Translations under genes and position numbers: made by a program
Notes under the pieces: model-generated
Database searches by the model: none
What the model was told of the DNA's origin: nothing
Seen by the model: the letters and a program-made list of their open reading frames with translations, nothing else
Assembly (NCBI RefSeq): GCF_003111685.1
Contig: NZ_CP022189.1
Location: 2,124,001-2,188,000 of the forward strand
Length of the DNA: 64,000 bases
Origin: Alloyangia pacifica
Lineage (GTDB): Bacteria > Pseudomonadota > Alphaproteobacteria > Rhodobacterales > Rhodobacteraceae
Reading direction: 5' to 3'
Part shown: positions 48,775 to 60,622 of the stretch, in pieces
Layout: each line of letters begins with the position of its first letter
Numbering within the stretch: the stretch's first letter is position 1

Positions 48775-49307
48775 TCGGCTCCTTGAAATCCGCCCTGCGG
48801 CGTTTCGGCCGTGACGAGAACGGCTCGGCAGTCATCCCCTTCGCGCTTTGGACGCCGGTCTTCGTCGGCCTGCTCATTGCCAGCGTCGAATCGGGCTTTG
48901 CCACCATGCGCCAGACCGCCCTGGACCGCGCGCTCGACGAGACGGTGCGCGAGGTCAAGCTCGGGACCGGCACGCTCTACACGGCCGACTCGCTCAAGGA
49001 AATGATCTGCGACCGCGCGCCCATCCTCGGAAGCTGCGTCGAGACCTTGCAGCTCGAAATGGTCGGCCTCGACATGCGCAACTGGGTGGCGCCCGCGGCC
49101 TCACCGGATTGCGTTGACACCAACCTGACGGTCACGCCGATGCGCAGCTTCGTCCACGGCGGTCAGCATGAGACCATGCTGCTGCGCGCCTGCTTCAAAT
49201 ACCGCCCGATCTCGCCCGGCGGAGCGCTGGCCTCGTCGATGCACAAGGACGACGAGGGCTACACCGCGTTGGTGGCCACCTCGGCCTTCGTCCACGAACC
49301 GCTGTGA
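48771..49307 (+). CDS. TadE/TadG-like pilus minor protein
   Basis: A 178-residue protein with a basic start (SLKSALRRFGRDENGSAVIPFALW), a Glu-containing membrane helix typical of TadE-like prepilins and a periplasmic cysteine-bearing part (three or more Cys). The ATG overlaps the vWA gene stop (ATGA). It is followed by another TadE-like gene within 15 nt. Confidence 0.75.
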   Translation: MIGSLKSALRRFGRDENGSAVIPFALWTPVFVGLLIASVESGFATMRQTALDRALDETVREVKLGTGTLYTADSLKEMICDRAPILGSCVETLQLEMVGLDMRNWVAPAASPDCVDTNLTVTPMRSFVHGGQHETMLLRACFKYRPISPGGALASSMHKDDEGYTALVATSAFVHEPL

Positions 49308-49318
49308 GGAGTGAGGAC

Positions 49319-50065
49319 ATGATGACCCTGAAGAGATCCCTCGCTTCGCGCCTGACCCGCTTTGCCCGCGACACCGAGGGCAACGTGACGATGGAAGCGA
49401 TGATCACCCTGCCCATCCTGGTGGTGATCTTCTCAGCCTGCTGGGTGTATTTCGACGTCTTTCGCGAGACCTCGGTGAACCAGAAGGCCAACTACGTCAT
49501 CGGGGATGCGCTCTCGCGCGAAACCGACGAGATCGACGACACCTATATCGACAACGCCTACAAGCTGCTGAAACTGTTCACCCGAACCGGCAACGCGGTC
49601 TACGGAGAGGACCGCGAAAACGCCGGCTTCGCCGAGGGCGACCTCTATAAGGCCGACCTTCGGATCACCGTGGTCAGCTATTCGGAGAAAAAGGACAACT
49701 ACTCGGTCGAATGGTCCGTCGTGCGCGGCGATCCAGCGCCGCTGACCAACGGCGACCTCAGCGGGATGCGCAACCGGCTGCCGATCCTGGCCGATGCCGC
49801 GCAGGTGATCCTGGTGGAGACCTGGGACGACTACTACCCGCTGTTCCGCGTCGGTCTCTCCGCCTTCCCGATCAAGGCCTACAGCTTCACCCAGCCGCGC
49901 TATGCGCCGCAACTTCTCTACAACAACAAGAGCGGCAACAACGGCTGGGGCAACGGCGATCAGGACGCCTCGGGCAACTCGCTGTGCAACAACAACGCCG
50001 AGAACGCCACCGACTGCGACAACACCGACGGCAGCTACAACAACGAGGCTGGCTGGGACAGCTGA
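49319..50065 (+). CDS. TadE-like protein with Asn/Asp-rich C-terminal tail
   Basis: A 248-residue protein with a cytoplasmic basic stretch, the TadE-type helix (EGNVTMEAMITLPILVVIFSAC) and a periplasmic domain. The last 45 residues are very Asn/Gly/Asp-rich with a Cys pair (LCNNNAENATDCDN), unlike normal TadE. GAGGAG at 49306-49311 supports the ATG at 49319; a GTG at 49304 would overlap that site. It ends the cluster before a terminator. Confidence 0.75.
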   Translation: MMTLKRSLASRLTRFARDTEGNVTMEAMITLPILVVIFSACWVYFDVFRETSVNQKANYVIGDALSRETDEIDDTYIDNAYKLLKLFTRTGNAVYGEDRENAGFAEGDLYKADLRITVVSYSEKKDNYSVEWSVVRGDPAPLTNGDLSGMRNRLPILADAAQVILVETWDDYYPLFRVGLSAFPIKAYSFTQPRYAPQLLYNNKSGNNGWGNGDQDASGNSLCNNNAENATDCDNTDGSYNNEAGWDS

Positions 50066-50091
50066 TCCCCCCACACCCATCACCCTACGCA

Positions 50092-50120
50092 AAAGGCCGC
50101 AGCATCGCTGCGGCCTTTCT
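50092..50120. terminator. Terminator after the Tad-like cluster
   Basis: An 11- to 12-bp stem AAAGGCCGCAGC/GCTGCGGCCTTT around ATC, followed by TTTCTGCTTTT on the plus strand and AAAA-complement (TTTTGC) on the minus strand; it can serve both convergent units. Confidence 0.85.
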
Positions 50121-50141
50121 GCTTTTCGCGGTGCCCCTGGA

Positions 50142-50648
50142 TCACATCTCCGGCGGCAGTTCGCCCTCGCGGCGCATCACCAGCACCGAGATGATGTCGG
50201 CCATCGGCTTGGTGTCGCGCGCGGCGGTCACCCCGCCCACGGCAACCCGCCGACCGGTGCGCCACCAAAGCCCCGGATACCACGCGCGCTTGCCCGGTGC
50301 CTTCAGCGTCAGGGCAAAGCCGTTCGAGGGTTTGAGCGCAAAGGCGCCGCGGTCCACCTTCACCACGTCGGCGATGCGCGCGATCACCGCGCCCGAGCTG
50401 TCGCTCAGCGCGTCGTCGGTGAGCAGCAGCTCGCGCGAGGTCACGCGCCACATCATCTGCGCGACCCAGAGCGCCGCCACGCCGAGCACGATCAGGAACA
50501 CCAGCCAGAGCGGGTTCGCCGGCGGCTGCATCACCGCCAGCCAGAGCAGCAGCAGGCCGAGCCCGCCCATAGTGCCGACGCCGATCACCCGCCGCGGCCC
50601 GGTGGCCGAGGCGCGCGCCAGGATCTTGTCGTCCATCTTGTCTTGCAT
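50142..50648 (-). CDS. Two-TM membrane protein with a PH-like domain
   Basis: A 168-residue protein. Two hydrophobic helices (GVGTMGGLGLLLLWLAVM and PLWLVFLIVLGVAALWVA) precede a strand-rich part (WRVTSRELLLTDDALSD ... ADVVKVDRGAFAL) that resembles the bacterial PH-like fold (bPH). It starts 21 nt after pheA on the same strand. No specific function is known. Confidence 0.7.
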   Translation of the reverse strand: MQDKMDDKILARASATGPRRVIGVGTMGGLGLLLLWLAVMQPPANPLWLVFLIVLGVAALWVAQMMWRVTSRELLLTDDALSDSSGAVIARIADVVKVDRGAFALKPSNGFALTLKAPGKRAWYPGLWWRTGRRVAVGGVTAARDTKPMADIISVLVMRREGELPPEM

Positions 50649-50669
50649 GGGTCCTCCCCCTGCCCCGGA

Positions 50670-51503
50670 TCAGTCGCGGCGCGGATCGCGCGGATAGACC
50701 CCAAGGATTTCAAGGTATTCGGTGAAGTAGTCGAGTTCCTCCAGCGCCCGCTTGACCGCCGGGTCCTCGGGATGGCCCTCGATGTCGGCATAGAACTGCG
50801 TCGCGGTGAACGAGCCGCCGACCATGTAGCTTTCCAGCTTGGTCATGTTGACGCCATTGGTGGCGAAACCGCCCATCGCCTTGTAGAGCGCGGCGGGAAT
50901 GTTGCGCACCTGGAACACGAAGGTGGTCATCATGCCGTGATCGCCGCGGCGCTCGTGATTCGCCTCGGGCGACATGACGAGGAAGCGGGTGGTGTTGTTG
51001 CCCTGGTCCTCGATGTGCCGCGCCAGCACGTCGAGGCCGTAGATTTCTCCCGCCAGTTCCGAGGCTAGCGCCGCGATCTCGGGCTTGCCCATCTCGGCCA
51101 CCTGCCGCGCCGAGCCCGCCGTGTCGGCGCCGGTCAGCCGCGCGATGCCATGCTCGGACAGGAACTTCCGGCACTGGCCCAGCAGCACGGTATGGGTCAT
51201 CGCCTTTTCGATCTTCTCGAGCGGCACCCCCGGCAGCGCCAGCAGGTTGATGTGCACCCGCACGAAGGCCTCGTCAACGATGTGCAGCCCCGAGTGCGGC
51301 AGCAGCGAGTGGATGTCCGCGACCCGCCCGTAGGTAGAGTTCTCGACCGGCAGCATGGCCAGATCCGCCTCACCGCTCTTCACCGCCTCGATCGTGTCCT
51401 CGAAGGTGCGGCACGGCAGTGCCTCCATGTCGGGACGGGCGTCTCGGCAGGCTTGGTGCGAATAGGCGCCAAGCTCTCCCTGGAAGGCAATGCGGTTGGT
51501 CAT
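50670..51503 (-). CDS. pheA: Prephenate dehydratase
   Basis: A 277-residue enzyme that converts prephenate to phenylpyruvate for phenylalanine synthesis. The catalytic domain has FQGELGAYSHQAC, MLPVENSTYGRV and NNTTRFLVM (the TRF catalytic motif), followed by a C-terminal ACT domain with KLESYMVGG, which senses phenylalanine. The start MTNRIAFQGE at 51503 is standard. There is no fused chorismate mutase domain. Confidence 0.96.
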   Translation of the reverse strand: MTNRIAFQGELGAYSHQACRDARPDMEALPCRTFEDTIEAVKSGEADLAMLPVENSTYGRVADIHSLLPHSGLHIVDEAFVRVHINLLALPGVPLEKIEKAMTHTVLLGQCRKFLSEHGIARLTGADTAGSARQVAEMGKPEIAALASELAGEIYGLDVLARHIEDQGNNTTRFLVMSPEANHERRGDHGMMTTFVFQVRNIPAALYKAMGGFATNGVNMTKLESYMVGGSFTATQFYADIEGHPEDPAVKRALEELDYFTEYLEILGVYPRDPRRD

Positions 51504-51647
51504 TTCAGTCTCGCGTCGTTTTGGAAACACTTGCAGCTTGTGGGCATTTGGTCGCGGCTAGTATACCTTGCCAGACGCCAAGGGAAGCCGTAGACCACTG
51601 ATCGACGGTTATCTTTCGACGCCCGACCTGGGGAGGACACGCGACAT

Positions 51648-52157
51648 ATGTTTGATACCATGACCTTGACGAAAGTGGTGGGCGGCGTCTGCGGCGCCTT
51701 TCTGATCTACCTTCTGGGAAGCTGGGTCGGCGAAAGCCTCTACCACGTCGGCGGCAGCCATGGCGAGGAAACGGCCTCCTACGTGATCGAGGTCGCCGAT
51801 GCCGGCGGCGGCGCCGAGGAAGAGACGGTCGACTTCGCCACGCTCATGGCCTCGGCCGATGCCGGCCAGGGCGAGAAGGTCTTCGGCAAGTGCCGTGCCT
51901 GCCACAAGATTGACGGCACCAACGCCACCGGCCCGCATCTCGACGGTGTCGTCGGGCGCGACATCGACGCCGTGGACGGCTTCTCCTACTCCGGCGCGCT
52001 CGAGCAGGTCGGCGATGTCTGGACCCCCGAGAACCTCTTCCACTTCCTCGAGAACCCCAAGGGTGTGGCGCCCGGAACCGCGATGTCCTTCGCCGGCCTG
52101 AAAAAGCCCGAGGACCGCGTGAACCTGATCGCCTACCTGGACTCGCTGGGCGGCTGA
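51648..52157 (+). CDS. Membrane-anchored cytochrome c (CycM/CycY type)
   Basis: A 169-residue class I cytochrome c with an uncleaved N-terminal membrane anchor (residues about 8-30) and a CRACH haem motif (C82, C85, H86); the distal Met is probably in GTAMSFAGLK. Such proteins carry electrons from the bc1 complex to terminal oxidases in Rhodobacteraceae. Spacer residues 30-65 are acidic, giving a flexible tether. It is divergent from pheA and ends with a strong terminator. Confidence 0.9.
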   Translation: MFDTMTLTKVVGGVCGAFLIYLLGSWVGESLYHVGGSHGEETASYVIEVADAGGGAEEETVDFATLMASADAGQGEKVFGKCRACHKIDGTNATGPHLDGVVGRDIDAVDGFSYSGALEQVGDVWTPENLFHFLENPKGVAPGTAMSFAGLKKPEDRVNLIAYLDSLGG

Positions 52158-52476
52158 TCCGCGGATCCGCCGGATCGCTCCGGCAGCATGTTTGCAAAGG
52201 CCACGGCCCCGCGCCGTGGCCTTTTTCTGTGTGCTGCGGACGGATTGGCGCTCCACCAACGGCCGCTGCGCGCCTCTTCCCTGAAAAATGGAACGCCCAA
52301 GCCGAGCCGCGACGCGACGCGACGCGAGCGGGATCGCCCGCGCGCGCAGGCGCCCTCGCGCCGAAATCGCGGGCGCTCACGCAAACTCCAGCAAGTTCGG
52401 CTTGAATGTCGTCGCGACCGGCCCTTAGCTTACATCAAACGGCAGAGCTCAAGCCGACAACCAGAGGGGAGACCAC
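52158..52476. other. Intergenic region upstream of yejA
   Basis: About 320 nt holding the terminator of the cytochrome gene, a short run of four GCGAC-type repeats near 52309-52328, and the promoter and leader of the yej operon. No gene or clear operator is visible. Confidence 0.45.
52196..52226 (+). terminator. Terminator after the membrane-anchored cytochrome gene
   Basis: A 12-bp stem AAAGGCCACGGC/GCCGTGGCCTTT around a short CCCGC loop, followed by TT. It begins 39 nt after the stop codon. Confidence 0.9.
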
Positions 52477-54468
52477 ATGATCCGGACGACGCGCCCTGCC
52501 GCGGCCGCCACTCGCAGCCTCGATCCGATTGCCTTTCGCCCTCTTCTCGGCGCGCTGACCGCGCTGGGGATCGCCCTCGCCGCCCAGGCCGGCTGGGCCC
52601 AGGACTCCAGCCCTGCCGCCAGCCCCGCCGTCACCGAACCTGCCACCGACACCGCCGAGGCGACGGATCAAAAGATCATCACCGCGCACGGCTATTCCTA
52701 TTTCGGCGAGCTCGACTACCCTGCCGACTACGACCATTTCGATTTTGCCAACCCCGACGCGCCAAAGGGGGGCGAGATCGTGCTCGGCGCCTCCGGCACC
52801 TTCGACAGCATGAACCCCTATTCGCGCAAGGGCCGCGCCGGGGCGCTGACCACCCTGCAATACGATAGCCTGATCGAGAGCACCGAGGATTCCGTTGGCC
52901 AATATTACGGCGTGCTCGCCGAGAGCCTCGAATACCCCGAGGACAAATCCTGGGTGATCTTCCACATCCGCCCCGAGGCGACCTTCTGGGACGGCACGCC
53001 GGTCACCGCCGAGGACGTCGTCTATTCGCACAAGCTTTTTGTCACGCAAGGCCTTCCCTCCTATGCCGCCGCCGTGGGCGAGATGGTGACCGGCGCAGAA
53101 GCGCTCGACGAACGCACCGTGAAGTTCACCTTCAACACCGAGCTCACCAAGCGCTCGCGCATCGAGACCGTGGGCGCCACGCCGGTGTTCAAAAAGGCCT
53201 GGTTCGAGGAAGACCCCGAGAAGCGCCGCCTCGACGAGCCGCGCATGGAGGTGGCGGTCGGCTCTGGCCCCTACAAGCTCGACAGCTACGAGGTGAACCG
53301 CCGCATCGTCTACAAGCTGCGCGACGACTATTGGGGCCGCGACATCCCCTTCAACAAGGGACGGCACAACTACGGCACCATCCGGGTCGAGTATTTCTCT
53401 GACCAGACGGCGTCCTTCGAGGCGTTCAAAGCGGGCGAGTACACCTTCCGGGTCGAGAGCGACCCCAAGCTCTGGGCCACCTCCTACGACTTCCCGCGCA
53501 TCCAGCAGGGCACGGTGAAAAAGGAAGAGATCACCGACGGCAGCCCGCCCAACCCCACCGGCTTCGTCTTCAACCTCGCCAAGCCGCAGCTCAAGGACAA
53601 GCGCGTGCGCGAGGCAATCGCCCTGGCCTTCAACTTCGAGTGGAGCAACGAGAGCCTGCGCTACGGGCTTTACAGCCCGCGCAGCTCCTTCGTCGAGGGC
53701 ACCCCGATCGAGGCCAAGGGCCTGCCCGAGGGGGCAGAGCTGGACTTCCTCAAATCGCTGGGCGACGTGGTTACCGAAGGGATCTACACCACCGACGTCT
53801 GGACCATGCACGAGAGCAATCCCGAGGATCTGATCAGCCGCGGCACACGGCGCCAGGCAGGCGGGCTGCTGCAGGAGGCGGGCTGGAGCGTGGGCGACGA
53901 CGGGCTGGCGCGCAATGACGCCGGCGAGACACTCAAGCTGCACATGATCATTCCCAGCAACATCGAAGCGAGCATCGAGTCGATGCACGAAACCTACGTG
54001 CAGAACCTGCGCGCCATCGGGATCGATGCCAGCTACGAAAAGGTCGATCCCTCGCAGTTCACGCTGCGGCAGCGCGAGCGCGACTACGACATGATCTACT
54101 CGAGCCGCTATGGCGCCTTCCTGTCCACGGGGGGCGGGCTCAGCCAGATGTACGGCTCGCGCGAAGCCGAATTCTCGCTCTTCAACCCCGCCGGGCTCGC
54201 CAGCCCGCTCGTCGACGCGATCATCGCCGCCAGTTTCGAGGCCACCAGCCAGGCGGAAACCGACGTCGCGCTGATGGCGCTCGACCGCGCGCTGCGCTAC
54301 GAGTTCTTCATCGTCCCCGACGGCTATATCGCAGACTACTGGGTCGCCTATTACGACATGTACGAACACCCCGAGACCATCCCGCCCTACGATCTTGGCT
54401 ACCTCAGCCTTTGGTGGGTGAACCCCGACAAGGAGAAGGCCCTCAAAGAGGCCGGCGTGCTGAAATAA
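52477..54468 (+). CDS. yejA: Peptide ABC transporter substrate-binding protein YejA
   Basis: A 663-residue periplasmic binding protein (SBP_bac_5 fold). A long N-terminal leader with hydrophobic core ([19 protein letters not shown]) is followed by the family blocks [23 protein letters not shown] and [14 protein letters not shown]. It begins after GAGGGGAGA. YejABEF systems take up oligopeptides (including microcin C in E. coli). The gene starts the four-gene operon. Confidence 0.93.
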   Translation: MIRTTRPAAAATRSLDPIAFRPLLGALTALGIALAAQAGWAQDSSPAASPAVTEPATDTAEATDQKIITAHGYSYFGELDYPADYDHFDFANPDAPKGGEIVLGASGTFDSMNPYSRKGRAGALTTLQYDSLIESTEDSVGQYYGVLAESLEYPEDKSWVIFHIRPEATFWDGTPVTAEDVVYSHKLFVTQGLPSYAAAVGEMVTGAEALDERTVKFTFNTELTKRSRIETVGATPVFKKAWFEEDPEKRRLDEPRMEVAVGSGPYKLDSYEVNRRIVYKLRDDYWGRDIPFNKGRHNYGTIRVEYFSDQTASFEAFKAGEYTFRVESDPKLWATSYDFPRIQQGTVKKEEITDGSPPNPTGFVFNLAKPQLKDKRVREAIALAFNFEWSNESLRYGLYSPRSSFVEGTPIEAKGLPEGAELDFLKSLGDVVTEGIYTTDVWTMHESNPEDLISRGTRRQAGGLLQEAGWSVGDDGLARNDAGETLKLHMIIPSNIEASIESMHETYVQNLRAIGIDASYEKVDPSQFTLRQRERDYDMIYSSRYGAFLSTGGGLSQMYGSREAEFSLFNPAGLASPLVDAIIAASFEATSQAETDVALMALDRALRYEFFIVPDGYIADYWVAYYDMYEHPETIPPYDLGYLSLWWVNPDKEKALKEAGVLK

Positions 54469-54469
54469 T

Positions 54470-55582
54470 ATGGGAGCCTACATTCTCCGCAGACTGCTGC
54501 TCATCATCCCCACGCTCCTGGGGATCATGATCATCAACTTCGCGCTGGTGCAGTTCGTGCCCGGCGGTCCCATCGAACAGATCATCGCCCAGATCGAGGG
54601 CCAGGGAGACGTCTTCGGAGGCTTCTCCGGCGGTGGCGGCGCTGCGCCCGGTGCCGGAATGGACACTGTCGGCGCGGGCATGGGCGGCGGCGGCAACGAG
54701 AAATACGTCGGCGCCCGCGGGTTGCCGCCGGAATTCATCGAGAGCCTCGAGAAGGAGTTCGGCTTCGACAAGCCCCCCCTCGAGCGTTTCTTCGGGATGA
54801 TGTGGAACTACATGCGGCTCGACTTCGGCGAGAGCTACTTCCGCTCGATCTCGGTGATCGACCTGGTGCTGGAAAAGATGCCGGTGTCGATCTCGCTCGG
54901 GCTCTGGTCGACGATCATCGCCTATATCGTCTCGATCCCGCTCGGCATTCGCAAGGCCGTCAAGGACGGCAGCAGCTTCGACACATGGACGTCGGGCGTG
55001 ATCATCGTCGCCTATGCCATCCCGGGCTTTCTCTTCGCCATACTGCTGCTGGTGCTCTTCGCCGGTGGCTCGTTCTGGCAGATCTTCCCGCTGCGTGGCC
55101 TCACCTCGGACAACTGGGAGGCGCTGAGTTGGCCGATGAAGATCGCCGATTACTTCTGGCACATCGCGCTGCCGGTGATCGCCTCGACGATCTCGGCCTT
55201 TGCCACGCTGACGCTGCTGACCAAGAACTCCTTCCTCGACGAGATCAAGAAGCACTACGTGATGACCGCCCGCGCCAAGGGCCTGAGCGAGAGCAAGGTC
55301 CTCTATGGACACGTCTTCCGCAATGCCATGCTGATCGTCATCGCCGGCTTCCCGGCGGTGTTCATCGGGGTCTTCTTCTCGGGCTCGCTGATCATCGAGA
55401 CCATCTTCTCGCTCGACGGTCTCGGGCGGCTCGGTTTCGAGGCGGCGGTGGCGCGCGACTACCCGGTGATCTTCGGCACGCTTTTCATCTTCGGCCTCAT
55501 CGGCCTTGTCGTCGGGATCATCTCGGACATGATGTACGTTCTGGTCGATCCGCGCATCGACTTCGAGAAGCGGGAGGGCTGA
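54470..55582 (+). CDS. yejB: Peptide ABC transporter permease YejB
   Basis: A 370-residue inner-membrane permease (BPD_transp_1). The first helix follows [19 protein letters not shown], and a Gly-rich stretch (about residues 48-85) lies in the first periplasmic loop, as in other alphaproteobacterial YejB. The cytoplasmic EAA loop is [20 protein letters not shown]. It starts 1 nt after yejA. Confidence 0.95.
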   Translation: MGAYILRRLLLIIPTLLGIMIINFALVQFVPGGPIEQIIAQIEGQGDVFGGFSGGGGAAPGAGMDTVGAGMGGGGNEKYVGARGLPPEFIESLEKEFGFDKPPLERFFGMMWNYMRLDFGESYFRSISVIDLVLEKMPVSISLGLWSTIIAYIVSIPLGIRKAVKDGSSFDTWTSGVIIVAYAIPGFLFAILLLVLFAGGSFWQIFPLRGLTSDNWEALSWPMKIADYFWHIALPVIASTISAFATLTLLTKNSFLDEIKKHYVMTARAKGLSESKVLYGHVFRNAMLIVIAGFPAVFIGVFFSGSLIIETIFSLDGLGRLGFEAAVARDYPVIFGTLFIFGLIGLVVGIISDMMYVLVDPRIDFEKREG

Positions 55583-55583
55583 G

Positions 55584-56785
55584 ATGAGCTACGAGCCTGA
55601 TCCCCGCTTCGACGACTCCGCGCCGCTCCGCCCGCAGCCCGAGCCCGGCATTCCCGTCGTCCCGCAGCCGAAACCCGGTCGCTTCGCGCTGTCGCCGCTG
55701 AACCAGCGCCGCTGGCGCAACTTCAAGCGCAACCGCCGCGCCTTCTGGTCGCTGTGGATCTTCATGGTGCTCTTCGGCCTGTCACTGTTCGCCGAGTTCA
55801 TCGCCAACGACAAGCCGATCCTCGTCAGCTACCGCGGCGAGCTGCGCATGCCGATCTTCAACTTCTACCCCGAAACCGCCTTTGGCGGCGACTTCCGGAC
55901 CGAAGCCGCCTACCGCGATCCCGAGGTAAAGTGCCTCATCCGCACCGGCGGCATCGAGGCATGTTTCGACGACCCCGAAGGGCTGATCGAGACGGTGGAG
56001 GCGGGCGGCACCCCCGAGGGCGATTTCGTCAAGGGATGGAGCATCTGGCCGCCCATTCCCTACACGTTCAACACCCCGGTCGACCGTCCCGGCGCGGCGC
56101 CCCTGCCGCCGAATGGGCAGAACCTGCTCGGCACCGACGACACCAAGCGCGACGTGCTGGCGCGGGTGATCTACGGCTTCCGCCTGTCGATCCTCTTCAC
56201 GCTGGTGGTCACGATCGTCTCGTCGATCATCGGCGTCGTCGCCGGGGCATTGCAGGGCTTCTTCGGCGGTTGGCTCGACCTCATCTTCCAGCGGCTGATC
56301 GAGATATGGTCCGCGACCCCGTCGCTTTACGTGATCATCATCCTCTTCGCCATTCTGGGCCGAAGTTTCTGGCTGCTGGTTTTCCTGACGGTGCTCTTCG
56401 GCTGGACGGCACTCGTCGGCGTGGTGCGGGCAGAGTTCCTGCGCGCGCGCAACCTCGAGTACGTGCGCGCCGCCAAGGCGCTCGGCGTCAGCAACTGGAC
56501 CATCATGTTCCGCCACATGCTGCCCAACGCCATGGTCGCGACGCTGACCATGCTGCCCTTCATTGTGACCGGCACGATCAGCACTCTCGCCGGCCTCGAC
56601 TTCCTCGGCTTCGGCCTGCCCTCCTCGGCGCCCTCGCTGGGCGAGCTGACATTGCAGGCCAAGCAGAACCTGCAGGCGCCGTGGCTGGCCTTCACCGCCT
56701 TCACCGTCTTTGCCCTGATGCTGTCGCTGCTGGTCTTCATCTTCGAAGGCGTACGCGACGCGTTTGACCCCAGAAAGACCTTCTC

Positions 56786-56789
<4 letters not shown>
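55584..56789 (+). CDS. yejE: Peptide ABC transporter permease YejE
   Basis: A 401-residue second permease. It has a Pro-rich cytoplasmic start, a first helix (FWSLWIFMVLFGLSLFAEF), a long periplasmic loop containing the conserved YPETAFGGDF and LGTDDTKRDVLARVIYG segments, and the EAA loop YVRAAKALGVSNWTIMFRHM. It begins 1 nt after the yejB stop and overlaps yejF by 4 nt. Confidence 0.95.
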
Positions 56790-58381
<1,592 letters not shown>

Positions 58382-58427
58382 GGCGGCGCGCGCCGGGCGG
58401 GCCAGCGACCCGCCCATGCGCCTTTGC

Positions 58428-59783
58428 TCAGATCGCCGAGCTGTGCCCGGCCTTCGACAACTCGTAGACATCGAAGCTGCGCGCCACCATGCGGGTCAGC
58501 GGCCGTGCCTCCACCGGGACGAAGAGCCCGTCCTCGGTGATCTCCAGCAGCCCGTCGAAGCGGGCATTGGCATCGCGGTACAGGCCCGCGAGCATCGCCT
58601 CGCTCGCGCCGTAGTCCCGGATCAGCTCCTCGGAGCGGATGCGGAAATCGCACATCAGCATTTCGATCATCCGCGAGCGCAGCTTGTCCTCGCCCCGGAA
58701 AGTATGCCCGCGCGCTGTCGAGAAACGCCCCTCTCGGATCGCCGCCACATGCGCCGAGGTCGCCGGAGCATTCTGCGCGAAGCCCTGCGGAAAGCGCGAG
58801 ATCGATGAGGCCCCCACCCCGATCAGCACCTCGGACGTGTCGTCGGTGTAGCCCTGGAAGTTGCGCCGCAACTTGCCGGTCTTCTGCGCGATGGCCAACC
58901 CGTCATCGGGCACGGCAAAATGGTCGATGCCGATCTCGGCGTAGCCATCCCAGGCAAAAAGCTGGCGCGCGGTCTCGAAAAGGTCGAACCGTTCGTTCGG
59001 CGTGGGCAGCGCGTCCGAGGGGATCATCTGCTGGCGCTTGGCCATCCAAGGCACATGTGCGTACCCGTAGAGCGCCACGCGGTCGGGCCCGAGTGACAGC
59101 AGCTTCTGCACCGACTCGGTGATCCGCGCCTTTGTCTGATGCGGCAGCCCGTAGAGGATGTCGGCGTTGAGGCTGCCGATGCCGCGCTCGCGGACCATCT
59201 CGATCGCGCGGCGGGTCACCTCGTAGCTCTGCTCGCGGCCGATGGTCTTCTGGATCTCGGGATCGAAGTCCTGCACCCCGATCGAGACACGGTTCATCCC
59301 CCCGGCGGCCAGCACGTCGAGCCGCTCGCCGTCGATCTCGTTGGGGTCGATCTCGACCGAGAACTCGGCCCCTTCGGCGAAATCGGCAACTTCGGCGACC
59401 TTGTCGATCAGTGCCCGCATCAGCTCGGGCGTCAGCAGCGTCGGCGTGCCCCCGCCCCAGTGCAGCCGCGACAGTTTGACACCCCGGGGCAGATGCCGCT
59501 TCAGCAGGTCAAGCTCGGCCTTCAGCGTCTCGACATAGCTTTCCACTGGCGCGAGGGTCGCGGTGCCCTGCGTTCGGCAGGCGCAGAACCAGCACAGCCT
59601 GCGACAGAAAGGCACGTGCAGGTAGAGTGAGACCGTGCCATTTTCGGGCACGGCCCTGATCCAGTTTGCGAAATCGCCCGGGGTGACGTCGCCCGAGAAA
59701 TGCGGGGCCGTCGGGTAGCTGGTGTACCGGGGAACCTTCGCGTCGAAGAGGCCAAGGCGGGAGAGTTGTGCTCGCGTAATCAT
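58428..59783 (-). CDS. hemN: Oxygen-independent coproporphyrinogen III oxidase
   Basis: A 451-residue radical-SAM enzyme for haem synthesis under low oxygen. The cluster motif CRRLCWFC (CxxxCxxC) is followed by GGGTPTLL, and the C-terminal HemN domain is complete. The start MITRAQLSRLG at 59783 follows the family; an upstream in-frame ATG is unlikely. The gene is divergent from fnrL with an FNR box 37-50 nt upstream, fitting oxygen control. Confidence 0.96.
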   Translation of the reverse strand: MITRAQLSRLGLFDAKVPRYTSYPTAPHFSGDVTPGDFANWIRAVPENGTVSLYLHVPFCRRLCWFCACRTQGTATLAPVESYVETLKAELDLLKRHLPRGVKLSRLHWGGGTPTLLTPELMRALIDKVAEVADFAEGAEFSVEIDPNEIDGERLDVLAAGGMNRVSIGVQDFDPEIQKTIGREQSYEVTRRAIEMVRERGIGSLNADILYGLPHQTKARITESVQKLLSLGPDRVALYGYAHVPWMAKRQQMIPSDALPTPNERFDLFETARQLFAWDGYAEIGIDHFAVPDDGLAIAQKTGKLRRNFQGYTDDTSEVLIGVGASSISRFPQGFAQNAPATSAHVAAIREGRFSTARGHTFRGEDKLRSRMIEMLMCDFRIRSEELIRDYGASEAMLAGLYRDANARFDGLLEITEDGLFVPVEARPLTRMVARSFDVYELSKAGHSSAI

Positions 59784-59819
59784 GAGCGTAGGCTTACGAA
59801 AATTTTTCGCGGCACGACT

Positions 59820-59833
59820 TTGACGCAGATCAA
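59820..59833. promoter_or_regulatory. FNR box between hemN and fnrL
   Basis: TTGAC-GCAG-ATCAA matches 9 of 10 conserved bases of TTGAT-N4-ATCAA. It lies 15-28 nt upstream of the fnrL ATG and 37-50 nt upstream of hemN. Position near the fnrL start would suit negative autoregulation, with activation of hemN. Confidence 0.75.
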
Positions 59834-59847
59834 GATTTGGACATGGA

Positions 59848-60603
59848 ATGCTGAACGAAAAGAGCATCGCGGTTTCGCATGACTGCAACGAGTGCCCGAT
59901 CCGCCACCGTGCGGTCTGCGCCCGCTGCGAGTCGGATGAGCTCGAGCGGCTCGAAGAAATCAAGTATTACCGCAAATTCGAAGCCGGGCAGACGGTGATC
60001 TGGTCCGGCGACCGGATGGAATTCGTCGGCTCGGTCGTCTCGGGCATCGCGACGCTCACCCAGACCATGGAAGACGGGCGCACCCAGATGGTCGGCCTGC
60101 TCCTGCCGTCGGATTTCGTCGGCCGTCCGGGCCGCGCCTCGGCCGCCTACGACGTGGTGGCAACCACCGACCTGGTGATGTGCTGCTTCCGTAAGAGCCC
60201 CTTCGAAGAGATGATGATGCGCACCCCGCATATCGCGCAGCGCCTTCTCGAGATGACCCTCGACGAGCTCGATGCCGCGCGCGAATGGATGCTGGTGCTC
60301 GGCCGCAAGACCGCGCGCGAGAAGATCGCCTCGCTGCTGTCGATCATTGCCCGTCGCGATGCCTCGATCAACATGCGCGACGTGAGCGCGCCCGGCGAGC
60401 GGATCACCTTCGACCTGCCGCTCACCCGCGAGGCCATGGCGGACTACCTCGGGCTGACGCTCGAGACGGTCAGCCGCCAGGTCTCGGCCCTGCGCAAGGA
60501 CGGGGTGATCGAGCTCGAGGGCAAGCGCCACGTCACCATCCCCGACATGGACCGGTTGCTCGAAGAGGCGGGCGACGACGCGGACGGCGGCGTTTTCGCC
60601 TGA
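59848..60603 (+). CDS. fnrL: Fnr-type oxygen-sensing regulator FnrL
   Basis: A 251-residue Crp/Fnr regulator. N-terminal cysteines C13, C16, C24 and C27 and a distal pair (C112, C113) supply ligands for a [4Fe-4S] cluster. The effector domain is followed by an HTH with LTLETVSRQ, whose E-xx-SR pattern recognises TTGAT half sites. It regulates anaerobic and microaerobic genes; likely targets in this window are hemN, ccoN and itself. Confidence 0.94.
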   Translation: MLNEKSIAVSHDCNECPIRHRAVCARCESDELERLEEIKYYRKFEAGQTVIWSGDRMEFVGSVVSGIATLTQTMEDGRTQMVGLLLPSDFVGRPGRASAAYDVVATTDLVMCCFRKSPFEEMMMRTPHIAQRLLEMTLDELDAAREWMLVLGRKTAREKIASLLSIIARRDASINMRDVSAPGERITFDLPLTREAMADYLGLTLETVSRQVSALRKDGVIELEGKRHVTIPDMDRLLEEAGDDADGGVFA

Positions 60604-60622
60604 CCGCCCGCCTGCGCCCGGC

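Noticed and set aside
52309..52328. Short GCGAC tandem run upstream of yejA
   Set aside because: Only four 5-bp units in GC-rich DNA; compatible with chance and with no evident link to the promoter.
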